A stretch of DNA of 64,000 bases from NCBI GenBank assembly GCA_038502055.1, contig JAXRKN010000039.1, positions 3,720,001 through 3,784,000 on the forward strand, in the 5' to 3' direction. This document shows positions 36,301 to 48,263 of this stretch, piece after piece. Each line of letters opens with the position of its first letter. Positions within the stretch are counted from its first letter, which is position 1. Under the pieces are notes generated by a model. That model was not told the DNA's origin and searched no databases. It saw only the letters and a program-made list of their open reading frames with translations. The position numbers and the translations under genes were made by a program. The DNA comes from Tanytarsus gracilentus (taxonomy: Eukaryota > Arthropoda > Insecta > Diptera > Chironomidae).

Positions 36301-39300
36301 AACGATGGGAAAAGAAAAGTTTCACCATGATCATGGAGTAAGAAGTTGAGTGTGTGATGAAAAGAGATGAAAAGCAAAATTTATAAAAAACATGAAAAAG
36401 ATAAAAATTTTGTTAAAATTTTTATTAAAATTCAATGTATTTTAAAATTGTAAAATAAATTTTGAAGATATAAAATTGCAAAAACTTTTTATGGTTTTTT
36501 ATTTCTTCCAAATTACTCCCAAAGCTGTCTTAAAACCCTTAAAAATGCTCTTTAAAATTCTTCCTTTAGATTGAAAATTTTTAGCTGACTCAACATGACT
36601 CGCAAGCAATAATAATGAACCCTCACATTAAGGATTATAAACATCTCATCATTACATCATGATTAAAGTCATCAAAAAGTCAAATAATTTCCATTTTAAT
36701 TCCTAAAGGTCTTCGTAAGAGTGTAATTATGACCTAATAACAGAATATCTTACATCAATTAAGAGCTCGTTTGTTGCCTTTGATTTAATCTCACTGTGTG
36801 ACATATGTTTTTTAAGGATGTCGATTTATTCACAAATTTAAGAAGATTTTTAAAATAAATTTTAAAACTTTTTTGTTTAAAATTGTAAAAAACTTGTTAA
36901 GAATGTCAACCCCTTGAAAAATATCAAGAACGTTCATAAAGTTCCTCAAAGGCATATTCAGAAGATCCCAGTGGGAACTTTTAGTATTTTTCATCTCATC
37001 CTTTTTTGCTTTCACCAGCAAAACTATTTTTTACTCTCCTCACTGTGCATTTTTTTATGCTATCAACTTTTATTCCGCTCTCTGAATAAATTCCTAAAAA
37101 GCTTTTTTAATGTTTTTCATTTGCCACCAGCTTCGCTCCTTATTTCAACAATTTTTTTGCACTGTCTATCTTCATAGTTATGTTGTCACAGAAAGCGAGC
37201 GAGTAAAAAATTCTTGTGTCGAAATAAAAGTGCATTTTTAAAAGTTCATGATGCGTGAAATTAGAAATTTTATCATCCCAAGTTGGAAGACAAAAAAAAA
37301 TTATACATTAAGAGATTTCTCGACCTGGCGCGCACATTCACAGCAGCAGCCGTGAGATTAAGTTCATTAGAATAAAAGTCCGAATCTCCATGATGAGCTT
37401 TTCATTTTTCTCTGAGGTTAAAATATGTGAACCTGTGTCATTGTTGAGAAGAAAGAAAATCTAGGGGTGGAAACTTAAATTTTTGAATGTTTTGAAAAAA
37501 ATTTTGTTATAAATTTAAAAAAATAAATTACACATCCCTCTGTTATTTCTATGTCAACGTCAGTCTTCCCCCATCTCACAATTTTCATTTCTATTTCTTT
37601 CTCGCCGTCGACAAATCTAATCTCCACGTGCACGATAAAAAAAGATGAAGAACTAAAATAACTTTTCATTAATCTTAATGATTAGAGCGTATTTTTTCTC
37701 CTCTTTCACCGAGAAGGAAAATCGAAATTTTTTCTCGCTTTGTAAAAGTTTCATTTAAAATCCCCTCGAAAAAAAATGAGAGAAGTGAGAAAGTTTTTGT
37801 ACCTTATGTTATGAGAGATTTAAGTGCTAAGAACCTTTTTAAGCAGAATTACTTTGGACATGGTGGATGGAGAAAGTTTTCTCCCTTATTTGATCTCTGC
37901 CACTCGTTTCAATTAAAATCAAAATGTGCTTCGGGGGAGTCATCAAAAATGTAATCTCGGTGCACATGATTTGAAGCAAAAAATATTTAAAAAATTCTAA
38001 AATTTTCAAAAATTTCTTCCCTTTTCAATAAAATCCTTTTATTTACATCCTTTAACATGATGTCGGCAATTTTCGAGTGAATTTTATCCCTGGCAAATTT
38101 TAAATGTTCTCTTAATCCCAATATGACGCAATCATTTCCGTAAATTGACTATGTAGATGTGTGTAAGCACTTTATTATACGCGCGTAACGAGGCAATATT
38201 TGCATGCAAATCATGGCAAAAAATACTTTTCCCTCATCCCCGCTCTCAGCATCGTGTTTGTAATTCGGCAGAACAATAAAGCCTGAAAATGCACACAGCG
38301 AGCAAAGTAATGAAAATTTGCTGTTTTGCTTTTCTTTATTTGCATTGCAATTGCCACATACAGATTTTTATTTTATTCTCTCGCATGAACAAAATTATCT
38401 CTCATAAGTGAAAAACAGTTTCATGCTGTTTGTTGTGACTTAAAAAAGAAAATCTTGACATTTTTTTTTGAGAAATTTGGCTTCAAATAAATTTTTTTAA
38501 AAACTTCAAAAAATTGTTGGGAAAAAATTATTTCTTAAATTGTAATTTTTTAACAACAAATCCACCCTTTTTCATTTTCTTTCCATAGACAACTTCATTC
38601 AGAGAGTGAAGAAAGCAAATTTTTTATTATTTCCACACGAGAAAATATGCGGCAAGCGATGAAGATGGAGCGAAATAAATTTATTTTCATTTTCTTAGCC
38701 TTTTGCTGCATAATCTTTCTTATACCCCAACATTCTAAGGCGGATGGTTGAGAGAGAGAAATTTAATACAATTCTTACAGCTCGAGACACATTTCCAGCG
38801 TCATAACATGAAATGAAATGTTTATGATTATGTTACGGAGAGCGCATCCAGAGTCACACTGATATTAAAAGCAAACATTTTTCTCTCTCGCGAAAGTCAT
38901 TTCGCCTTCTTTTGTGATGCTATAAGAAGCTTTTTTTTCGGGACCAGAAATAAAAGAAATGAGATTGCTTTCCTTTTTTGCTTTCACTCTCTTCCTGCAT
39001 TGTTGAGTTGAAATGAGTCTAATTTGATTTTCTCTAGGACTAGAAACTTAAAATTTGGGTTGATCGGATGCTGGAATTTAATTTGAGTGCTTTAGAAGTT
39101 TAAAAAATTCAACTGAAGAAACTTGTAAAGATAGAAATCTTACAAATACGCGTGTAATTCCATTTCGTCTTTATCTCGACCATAACCCCGAAACTGCTTA
39201 CGTTTAATGAGTTGAGAATGGAAAGTTATAAAAATGTTTATTTTACACCAACAACATCATCAGCATATCCAAACAAAGAGGGGAAAATGAGGATAATTTA

Positions 39301-42300
39301 AGGAAATGATGATGGCCGTCACACAAAATTAGCCACTAATTGAAATTGGTGTTTTTTTCTCGTGCCAAAAAGAAATTGTGACGCATGATGTCGAGAAGTA
39401 TAAGGATGATCGTTCCATTAAGAGTCACATCTTGTTCATGTTACTGTCGGTCGTCTCACATGTGGAAGAGAGTAAACAATCTTATATTAGAGAAGCGATA
39501 CATTATCGTTATTAGATTACTTAGGTGAATGCGAGGAAGAATGAGAAGAAATTTACTTTTTGCTGCTGCTGCAGAAAGCGTTTAATGGAATTATAACAAA
39601 TAAATTCTAGAAGAATTATAGTTCGTTTGTGAACTCCAAGAGGTAGATTTGAGTTTTAGAAGAGGTTATAGTTTTAAAAAATTCACAATTGATTATTAAA
39701 AAGATTTTGAAAATGAGTTCATGAAATTTTGCCCCTTAAACTTATGCAATATTAAATTTAAATTATTCCAAAAAAATTTCATTTATGTTTTTCCAACTGA
39801 ATTTCACAAAGTGAATCGTTTTCATTTCAATCACATTTTTTTTCAATCGAAATTTGAAATTCTTTTTTTCCTACGTAACAACTTCAAATGAACTCCTCGT
39901 GTGTTTTTCAATATAAATTGTAAAATTGTATCTATTCATTTTTTCATGTACTCTCGCATCGTTTTACAATTTCAAATTGACAAAAAGAGAAAAGCGCGAA
40001 AAATCCATTCGAGCGCACTAACAGCTCGTCACGAACGTCGAATGTACAAAATGGCAATTTGTATTTTAATTTGTTCTATTTTATTTGATACTCCCATGCG
40101 TGTTCTTGTCGAAGCATCGAAACCTTCAGGTTGAAACAATTGAAAAATTTAAATTTCTGTGTTTGAGTTTTCCACGGTGCCGGTGTAATAACATGTGTTT
40201 ATATTTTTAAATTTAAAAATTTCATTCACTTGATCACGACATCAAATGTTAAAAATAACTTTAGATCGAGCACATTTTTATTATTGCATCTGCTATTGAG
40301 GAAAATAATAAGCGAAACATATTGAAAAACATGAATTTGACGAGTGCACAATTTCCTCACTCCCACTTTACTCTCGCTCAAGTGACACAAAAATTTGATT
40401 TTCATTGCAAGCAATTTTAATGCATCGTTCGCGAGAGAGTCATGGAATCGCATTGACAATTTTTTAGATAGGGAGAAAAAATTTCATTGTTATTGCATAA
40501 TCAAATGCATATTGAGTGTTGGCATGGTGGAAAAAAATTTATCAGCGACAATTTCCGCCATCGCGAAAAAGCGTATGCACAAAAAATTGTCAGCAATATT
40601 TGTTAGCACAGATTTATATTCGCAAAAAACAACTTCTATAGGGAAATTTTTGATTTTATTGTTTAGAAAATTTACTGGATAAAATTTTCAAATTTTCATT
40701 TTTTTCATCCCTTGACTCTACTTTTTTATCTCCTTTCCATTATTGTACCAAATTTCATTTTCACCTTTGAAATCAATCAAGTGATAAAAAACATTTTCAT
40801 CACTCGATCGCACTAATTGCATTAAAAGCTTCAATAGCGCGAGAATGAGGAGGTGTGCGTGTGTTATTGTATGTTCACCATTATTGGTTAAATTGAAAAG
40901 CTTTTTATGCATAAAAAACCTTATTAATTGATATTTCACACAATATCGCATCATGATATTTATTTTTGCTTTTTTTCTGCGAACAACACTTGCATGCATG
41001 TCGAACAAAAATTAACTCGCATATTGTTAGCACACAAAAGGTGCAAAAAATGTTTTCATTCGGAAAATTTGATGTTTTTGATTTAATATATTTTCACTAT
41101 TTAAAAATTCAAACCATAATAAATAATTTAAAATAAATTTGAAGAAGTTTTACTTGAAAATTTTGTTTTCATAAATTAATTTTAACAGCACTTTACAAAC
41201 ATTTTTAATTTTGAATAAAACCTCAATAAACTTCAGTACACTAAACTTTTTTAATGAAAGAACGGGATAAATCAATTTGCATACCTTTCGCCTCCATCAC
41301 CAGCACCAAAGAGCACTTGAAAAATAAAGCACATAGTGAAAAAAGTTTTCAATCTACGGATGTGATAGAGAAAAGAGGATGAAAATCCCACAAGAGTCTG
41401 AGAGCATGATGAGAGTTGTTGTGTCTAACTCGTTTGCTGTTTTACAGGGAGTGAATTACTTGAGAAAGTTTTTAAAATAATTTAAAGAAAAATAAAAATG
41501 TTTGAAATTTGAAAATATAAATTTTTTGAATGCCCATTCCTCACTCATTCACATTTTCCCTCCCTCCAATTCTTTCACATGCATTTCGGACTTTTAATTT
41601 TATAAACTTGCAAAGCAACGACTATTTGTGTGCATATTTACATCCTCAACGCAGATGAACAGAAAAAAGGCAGCAGTTAAATGAAAATTTATTGCATTTC
41701 ACTCACAAAGCAACTGCCGTTGGCAACAATGACGATGAGGTGAAAATCAAAAAGCCAATGGCATCATAGACAGACTGTTGTGTCCCATGACGACAGAGTG
41801 CGACTATTTTTTTTTGAAATAGACTTCGAACAACGTTTTTTGGTCTTTTTTCCTCATGGCGAGGATTTTCTCGGGTGGTTGAACTTTTGCCGTCACACAC
41901 AAAAATTGCCTGCGTGGGACATGAAAACCGTTGAAGCCGTAAATTTAAATAAAAGTATACTTTTTGTATACAATTGTCTATTGAAAATACGTTGAAGCCG
42001 AGATTTAAATTTTATTTGTATGAGGATTTTTTGAATTTTAACGGTAACATTTGGTCATGTCCCACGCAGGAAAAATTGAAGAAAAACTGATTACGTGACA
42101 TTGCGTGCAAAAGCTCGATTTATCCAAATGCGTCTCTAACACTTTTCGATTTAACAAGTTTTTTTTGCTGTTTGTAAATTGATCGAGATAAAAGCGAAAA
42201 AGTTACTTGAGAACTATGTGTGAGAATTGAGAAAGGTGCTTTGAGTTAGTGAAAAATTAATCGGAAATGAAAAGAGGTGGAAAAGTTTTTCTCTAGTTTG

Positions 42301-44786
42301 AAATTACTTTTGGGTGAACAATTTTAAGGGTTGAATTTGATAAAAATCAAAAGCTTTTAGTTCTTTGACGTTGATGAAAAAATGTATTTAAAATTATTTA
42401 TAAATCACAAAAAAGTCACTAAAATAGAGAGTGCAGTTGCAGCTTCAGAGAGTAAAACATACACAAATGAAAGCATTTCCATTATATCAATTTGAAATAT
42501 AAAATTTAATCCTTTCATTTCCTCTCTACATGCTCAAATACTCAATTTAACCGCCATCATAAAATGTATCAATGTATGGACATTTTTGAAAATTTAATTT
42601 TCTAAAATTTCTCATTGAATTTTCGAAAGTGTTCAACCCTAATTTATCTATTGAATTTTCCATATTTGAACTCAACTCTCGAAATGTCATTTTGAGCCTT
42701 TTATCATTATTGCCATCACTTTCAGAGCGCTCTCTCTAACTCCATATCGAGCTCTCGACGGGAAATTTTCAATTAATTTTTTTCTCTCTCATTGCTAGGC
42801 CTATGTCATTGCCAGAAGAGGGAGCAGGAGGATCCATGCAAGACAAAATCACGCGTCGTTAGTGACGCAACATATTGTGATCGCTATTGGGAGTGCATTG
42901 ATGGCGAGGCAGTCCTCTATGATTGCCCCAATGGATTAGTGTTTGCGGGTAAAAATCGTGGCGTCACCGAAGGCTGCGATTATCCATGGCGAGCATCATA
43001 CTGTGTCGGCAAGCAAACAGCAAGTGAGTAATGATGTCGAGTACTTCATTAATTAACTTTTGTTTACCATCACTCGATGAACTTCGATGTTAAAACTTAT
43101 TAAACACATCAAATTGTCGATGTAATAAAAATAAATTACTTTCAAAAAAGTTCATGGATGATGGAAAAGACAAACTAAAAGTCATTTTATGGGGATTAGT
43201 GGAGATGAGAGATTAGAGAAGGATTGCAAGTGAAGTTGATTACTCTGTGAACTAAGTTCAAGTATTTACCACCTAGCAGTTTAACTTTTTGCTGCTGTTT
43301 TGAGTGGAATTAATATCAAAATTAAAAAAAAATGAGTGTAGCAAAACTTTTAAAAATATAAAAACCGTTACAAAAATTTTAAATTATAATTACTATATTT
43401 TTTTACCCTCTCTAAATAATTTTTGAATTTGAATTTAATTTTATTTCAAAAATATCAATAGATAAATTTTTTTACCACAAATCAACCTTAGCAACCTTGA
43501 ATATTAACTCCTCACAAATTTAACAAAAAGCTTAATTTTTTCTCTCTAAAATCTCCATTTCTCATTTTCCATCTCACCTCACACAATCTCCAACCCTTTT
43601 TCTCATATCAATGTAATGAACTATGAAAGGGTACAGGATATTAAAAATTTATATCTAAAGCTCTCATGAATGACTTTCCATCCACTGTAATAAGTGTTAA
43701 ACTAGATTCAATTAAATCAACGTAAAAAACTTTTTCTTTCGACTTTTTAATATATTAAAAGTTTAAAAAGAGAAGATAAACTTTTTTAATCGGATTTCAT
43801 TGCTCAACAGGACGTCAAGCATGATGAAAATTATCATTTCCGCATGAGTAACTTCAAAATTAACTTTATAATTTGTCAAGTTTTCGCAAAGTAGAGATTT
43901 GTCGCTTTTAATAAAAAAATAGTTTGAATGGAATTTAATTAATTTTTTCCTTATTTACTTTAAACTCAGACGGTCCAATTTCAAACGATCATTGCGACTG
44001 GTTGTATGGCATCTTTGGTCATGAAACTTCCTGTACTCGCTACTGGACATGCTGGAACGGAACTGCCACAGAGCAATTGTGCATCGGAGGTTTGCTCTAC
44101 AATGAAAATGCTCACAGTTGCGATTGGCCCGAGGTGAGGATGGAAAAAAGTTTCACATAATGCGTCGAATAGATTAAAAAACTTGTTTAAATTTTTCCAC
44201 AGAATGTTGAAGGATGTCAGAAGCATCGTAAGTAATTTATTTGAGTTGAAAAAGTTAATTTTTCGTATGCAACGGATTTATCTCATTAAAATTCTAATCA
44301 CATCACATTATGCACACAAGTCAGCAAATGATGAACTTTTCCGTTAGAAAATGAACATCCTGGGAAATTATGTGTGCAACCTCGAGTCAGTCATTTTTCA
44401 AATGCAGTTTCTTTTCTCTATTCACAGCACTCTGTAACGAGGATGCAAACGGAAATGTGCCATTAGGGAAATCGTGCAACCGCTACTGGAATTGCCAGGG
44501 TGGCTATCCACGCTTGCAACGCTGCCCAGCACAACTCGTCTTCGATAAGCATTCATCGCGATGTGTTGTACCTCCAACTGAAGACTGTGATATTCAAGCC
44601 ACACCCGCACCGGAACTAGAGCAAGGATCAGATCAAGTAATTTTCTTATATTTGCATTTTGTCATCTAACCTATTTCTTCTTCTTCTTCTTCTTCTTCAC
44701 AGAGAAATGATATTCCCAATGCACAACCATCAGCACCACAGCAATTTTTACCCCAGCAGAAGAATGTTGGACGTCCAAGAAATTAA
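18382..44786 (+). CDS. Secreted three-domain chitin-binding protein (CPAP3/obstructor family)
   Basis: Predicted extracellular chitin-binding protein of the kind that organises cuticle and tracheal matrix. Six exons give 248 residues: 18382-18421, 42799-43023, 43970-44133, 44203-44227, 44428-44636, 44703-44786. Exon 1 encodes the first part of a signal peptide (MNKLEFFVLLLAFG) that continues as LCHCQ from exon 2, so the join makes one good signal sequence ending near residue 18. Three six-cysteine ChtBD2 (peritrophin-A, CBM14) domains follow: the first from C27 (TYCDRYWECIDG…DCPNGLVF), the second from about C95 (SCTRYWTCWNG…HSCDWPE) and the third from about C154 (SCNRYWNCQGG…RCPAQLVF…DCD). 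A Pro/Gln-rich tail ends VGRPRN. Three domains with short linkers define the CPAP3 (obstructor/gasp) class; I did not settle which member. Intron 1 is 24,377 nt. The last intron ends in a TTC-repeat polypyrimidine tract. All junctions are GT-AG. Confidence 0.9.
21378..21459. repeat. Short inverted repeat
   Basis: AGCCTTTAAAAAG (21378-21390) and its exact complement CTTTTTAAAGGCT (21447-21459) with a 56-base spacer. Similar AGCTTTT-rich segments occur near 45700-45850 and 46450-46490, so this may be a low-complexity family. Confidence 0.5.
31684..32340 (+). repeat. Satellite array, 129-bp units
   Basis: Units start at 31801, 31930, 32059 and 32188, each beginning ATAGTTCTGAAAAATGGAC (one has TTTTG). 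The first three are exactly 129 bp. The last is 153 bp through an internal partial duplication of the CAATCGATT-containing part. A degenerate copy precedes the array (31684-31800). Because 129 is a multiple of three, one frame stays open for 158 codons from an ATG at 31678 (repeat GHFGCPWHCWPSMMDIHQK…). This looks like a by-product of the period, not a gene. Confidence 0.9.
32511..32555 (+). repeat. ACGG tetranucleotide microsatellite
   Basis: About eleven ACGG units with one variant (ACAG), near the right end of inverted-repeat element 1. Confidence 0.95.
33766..34245 (+). repeat. Satellite array, four 120-bp units in an ABAB order
   Basis: Units start at 33766, 33886, 34006 and 34126, each exactly 120 bp. 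Units 1 and 3 share GATGCAAT and GACATACATG. Units 2 and 4 share GGCCGGCC, a GGTC(A/C)AATTA segment and GATACCCATG. This gives a 240-bp higher-order repeat. Compared with the 129-bp satellite at 31684-32340, the main change is a 9-bp net loss where TTTGGCTGTCCG becomes AG. Confidence 0.92.
34421..34474 (+). repeat. Minisatellite of 8-bp units in 24-bp blocks
   Basis: GTAAGAAAGTGAGAAAGTGA and the following GAAA form a 24-bp block that occurs twice (34421-34444, 34445-34468), followed by GTAAGA. Each block is three 8-bp units of AGAAAGT(A/G) type. Confidence 0.9.
41909..42070. repeat. Short hairpin element with 16-bp inverted repeats
   Basis: CCTGCGTGGGACATGA (41909-41924) and its exact complement TCATGTCCCACGCAGG (42055-42070) enclose 130 bp that contains two direct copies of CGTTGAAGCCG followed by a similar ATTTAAAT. 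It may be a tiny MITE or a structured sequence in intron 1 of the chitin-binding protein gene. Confidence 0.5.
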
Positions 44787-46484
44787 TTAATCCATTCTAA
44801 TCAAAATACAACAGAGAAGCAGAAGCAAATCTTTCTTCTCTCGCTTTACCTAATGCCTCCCTTGCACGCAATCTCTCATTTCCTCCTAGAGCAAATTTTA
44901 TGCTTTACAGTGTTTACAGTAGCATCCTTCATGGCATTCACTCATTCATTTGTGGTAATTTATTACAACCGAGGGGTGATCACGATAAACGATTTAGCAA
45001 CTTTAACTTCTTTGTTAAATTTAAATTGGCAAAAGTGTTCAAGCCCCTCACACTAATTTCATTGCTTCTCATGTCATTCTAAAATCATGACAAATGTCTT
45101 TAATCTTTCACTCCTTCCGGTCTTTTCTCTTTCATCTTGCATGCTCTTTGTCTTTTTCCTATATTTAGCACATAGTGGAAGTTTATTTGCACACAATATT
45201 ATGCAAAGAGTGAGTTTGTGTGTCTCTCATTGTTGTGTGAGCTCGACAACATTTATTTCACTTCTTGAGGTGAACCAGACACAAATAAAGCACACAGAGA
45301 GTTCACACAAAGCATTCGGCAAACAATGGCGAAATTTTTCGAAGGCGCTGAGCTTTAAGACAAAGTAGAAAGGGAAATGCAAAAGTTTTTCCCTTTTATG
45401 CGGCATGAGCAACTCATTTCAACAGCAATTTATTTCACTCTGCGTGGTGGATGTGTGTGTGCATACATAAGAAAGTTATCGCTTATCATGCATGATTAAA
45501 TAGATTAGGGGGCAATTAAAGCACAACAGCGAAAACTGAGAAATGAACAGCGAATGAATAAATTTTCTATTTTGCAAAATGTTTCGCAGGAAATTGTCGG
45601 CAGTGATTTATTGGTGGTTGAGATTGAGAGAATGTGGTGAAGAATTTACACAATTGTTAGACATTTGATAACGATTTCAAGGAAAATTAACTTTTTGAAA
45701 GCTTTTGACTAATTTTAGATGAGCTTTTAAAAAGCTTAGTTTGAACTTTTTTAAGAGCTTCAAAAAACATATTTTTCACAAGTATATTAAAAAGATTAAA
45801 AGTTTTTAAAAAGCTCTTGAAATTCTCGAAAAAGCTTTTCAGAAAGTAATAAATTTTTTGAAAGTTTCTCACGCCTTCAATTTCTTCCGTCACTAAAAGC
45901 GACAAAAATGTTTGCGTCAAAAGTTTTTCAAGCGCTAAAATATGAAAAATTAAGAAAATATCTCTTCTTTGTTTTCATACGAAACATTGGAATTGCTAAT
46001 AGCAGAACGCATTTATGAAAATGAATGAGATGAACATTAAAATAAATTAAATGTATATTGCGATATGTGTGTGTATATGAATATGTATAAAGAGTCGGGG
46101 TAAATGAATGGGAGTTTAAGCTTTGAAATTTATTTTCCACACAAAAATGTTTCTAGGTTGAATTTTAAAGTCAGAAAGAGAGAAATTTTTGTGGATGCTT
46201 CATTGTTTGTTTTTCAGACAGTTTTCTTTAATATTTAAGAAATTTTTGTAATATTTTTGTAAAAGAAAGTTTAAAAATTTTATCAATAAAAATGGAAAAA
46301 CTAGAATTTTTGTTTTTGTTCTCATGCTGGAGAATTTTCATTGTTGAGTTTTCAAAATATTTAAAAGATAAAAATATCTCAGCATTGGTAGAAAAAATCT
46401 CAGTTAAATTAAATTTAAAAAAAATTTATTTCTGTTTTTTTTTTAAAAAAATGATAAAAGCTTGAAAGCTTCTTAAAAAGCTTC
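44787..46484. other. Convergent intergenic region
   Basis: It lies between the three-domain chitin-binding gene (plus) and the first peritrophin-like gene (minus), so it holds both 3' untranslated regions. A plus-strand AATAAA at 45284-45289 and a minus-strand AATAAA at 46425-46430 are candidate poly(A) signals. No conserved reading frame was found. The middle (45690-45850) is rich in AGCTTTT repeats. Confidence 0.5.
46425..46430 (-). terminator. Poly(A) signal, peritrophin-like gene A
   Basis: AATAAA on the minus strand 55 bases past the stop codon of the gene at 46485-47180. Confidence 0.5.
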
Positions 46485-47180
46485 TTAAAAACTAGGTGTG
46501 TTTGGTAATCTTGGTATATCATGAGTACAGTTCACTTCATCTGAATTCACACAACTTGCGAATTGACGACTGAAACTCATTCCAGCACCGCAGACTCGAT
46601 CAATAGCCACCCCATCAATACAAAGTTTATAGTCAGTACATGAACCCGCTTTGTGGAACTAAAAATTGAAGGAAATTTAAAATTATTTAAAATTCTTTGT
46701 ACCTAACAGGTTCTTTAATTTCTAATAATTATACGCACTAAGTATATTCCAAGAGGAGGGCAGGGTTGACAAAGCGCAACATCTGGATAGTGACAAATTC
46801 CTTGACCTGGTGCAGTTTCCAAGTAATGAAATGGAACTGGACAACTTACAGAAAATGCCAAATAATTTATGCACGAGTAGTAAGCTTCACAACTTGAAAA
46901 GTCATTGATGAATCCTGAAAAAAAATTAAAATAAATTTAGAACGCTCAAAACACCCTTAAAAAAAGTTTAAATTTCCTTTTCAGAAAAAATAAAAATTTT
47001 CCATCATACAACTAACCATTTCCATTAGGGACATCGTTACATGGATTGTATCTCTTTTGACCTAAAGTGTTTTGTAAAAACACCACAAAAATCAACAAAA
47101 CTGTAAAGTTTAAAATTTTATAAAAAATACTCTAGAAAATTAATTTATTAAATTTTACTTTTTAATAACAGAAATTTCAT
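46485..47180 (-). CDS. Peritrophin-like secreted chitin-binding protein A
   Basis: A small secreted protein with two ChtBD2-type cysteine-rich domains, of the sort that binds chitin in the gut peritrophic matrix or cuticle. Four exons, minus strand: 47159-47180, 47017-47100, 46739-46914, 46485-46658, giving 151 residues. The joined N terminus MKFLLLKILLIFVVFLQNT is a clear signal peptide, followed by LGQKRYNPC. Domain 1 runs from that cysteine through FINDFSSCEAYYSCINYLAF and GICHYPDVALCQPC. Domain 2 follows (GSCTDYKLCIDG…ASCVNSDEVNC). Phases (1, 1, 0) and the 176-nt third exon are the same as in the two neighbours. It is the most diverged of the three (CHYPD for CQWPD) and has a longer C-terminal tail (HDIPRLPNTPSF). 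All introns are GT-AG. Confidence 0.88.
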
Positions 47181-47377
47181 GTTTCTTGCTGCACGTTGAA
47201 ATCAGTACTAAAAGGAAGTGAATCGAATGTTTTTGATTTTTTTAATAAAATATTACGATAAGGGAGAAAATGATAAGCATCGAATAATTTTGTAAATGTG
47301 TGAAAAATATTTCCGATAAAAAATGACGTCAATGTATTTAAAGTATTTTAAGTGTGTCAAATTTTTTTGTGATTCCT

Positions 47378-47383
47378 TTTATT
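47378..47383 (-). terminator. Poly(A) signal, peritrophin-like gene B
   Basis: AATAAA on the minus strand about 70 bases past the stop codon of the gene at 47452-48047. Confidence 0.45.
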
Positions 47384-47451
47384 GAACTTGAAATATATTA
47401 AAATTAAATGTTTAACTACAATTTTAATTCTTAATTAAATGTTTTAAAAGC

Positions 47452-48047
47452 TCATGAACAATTAACTAATTCAGCTTTCCTACACAATCCAAGTTGACGA
47501 TCGAATAATTCATCAGGTGGACACGTTCGTGGAATTGCCAAACCATCTATGCAAAGTGTAAAATCTGTGCACGATCCTCGAACGTGAATCTACGATGAAA
47601 AAAATTATTTCACAGTTTTAAAGTTTTTGACATTCTTGCCATTAAAAATCCTTGAGCAGGACATGGTTCACAGTTAACAACATCCGGCCACTGACAAAAT
47701 CCTTCACCAGGTCCAGTAGTTTTAAAATAAAATGGTTCAGGACAGTCAACCATGAATGCTAAGAAGTTCACACATGAATAGTAAGCGGGGCAGTGCGAGT
47801 AATCGTTGACAAAGCCTAAAAATATTTTTTGTTCTTGAAAATTATAATTTTCCAAGTTTGTTAATTTCTCACCATTTCCTGCTTTTTCTTGAGGAAGACT
47901 CTCACATGGATTTTTCCTTATCTGAGCGGAAATTGGTTGTAAAAATGTTAAAATTGCAAAACTAGAAATTAAAACTTTAAAATTTAAGATTAAAATAAGA
48001 AAATAAAATTTTTAAGAAAACTTACATTTAACTAAATAATTTTTCAT
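47452..48047 (-). CDS. Peritrophin-like secreted chitin-binding protein B
   Basis: Middle member of the tandem trio; same predicted role as its neighbours. Exons on the minus strand: 48026-48047, 47873-47974, 47640-47815, 47452-47589, giving 145 residues. The signal peptide reads MKNYLVKFLISSFAILTF and ends near SAQ. Domain 1 runs from NPCESLPQ through NDYSHCPAYYSCVNFLAF and FCQWPDVVNCEPC; domain 2 is GSCTDFTLCIDG…LCRKAELVNCS. Two boundaries are unusual. Exon 2 starts after TTTTAAAG; this acceptor, not the TTTCTAG 13 nt further on, keeps frame. Intron 3 (50 nt) begins GC (ATG|GCAAGA) where the paralogue at 48264 has GT. No GT donor nearby keeps the frame, so it is either a GC-AG intron or a damaged splice site. 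Confidence 0.82.
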
Positions 48048-48188
48048 GTTGCTTGCTCGCCAGCAAAAATCGCACTAAAAACTGTAAAGTATTTTGTCTT
48101 GATCAAATTGATAAAATAAAAGAATTTTAATAGTGTGTGAAATATTTGATAAAAAAATATTAATACTTCCGAAACAGCTTAGTTTATC

Positions 48189-48194
48189 TTTATT
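48189..48194 (-). terminator. Poly(A) signal, peritrophin-like gene C
   Basis: AATAAA on the minus strand 70 bases past the stop codon of the gene at 48264-48900. Confidence 0.45.
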
Positions 48195-48263
48195 TTATCT
48201 GCTCAAATATTTTCTGTCAAACATTTTAGGAAAAAAATAATTTCCAAATAAATCAAAATAAGT

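Larger units (their letters stand above)
18422..42798 (+). other. 24.4-kb first intron of the chitin-binding protein gene
   Basis: Bounded by the donor G|GTGAGT at 18421/18422 and the acceptor TTGCTAG|GC at 42798/42799. I found no exon with conserved protein on either strand inside it. Contents that stand out from the AT-rich background: two inverted-repeat elements with satellite arrays (31628-32596, 33734-34664), a short hairpin element (41909-42070) and a 13-bp inverted repeat at 21378-21390 / 21447-21459. Long first introns often hold enhancers, but none can be named from the sequence. Confidence 0.7.

Noticed and set aside
43981..44226. 81-codon minus-strand frame
   Set aside because: Shadow of exons 3-4 of the chitin-binding protein on the plus strand.
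45690..45850. AGCTTTT-rich inverted and direct repeats
   Set aside because: Low-complexity composition with no clear boundaries.
47941..47975. TTTCTAG acceptor for exon 2 of peritrophin-like gene B
   Set aside because: Joining the 22-base first exon to it gives a frameshift and early stop; TTTTAAAG, 13 bases earlier in transcription order, keeps the signal-peptide frame.
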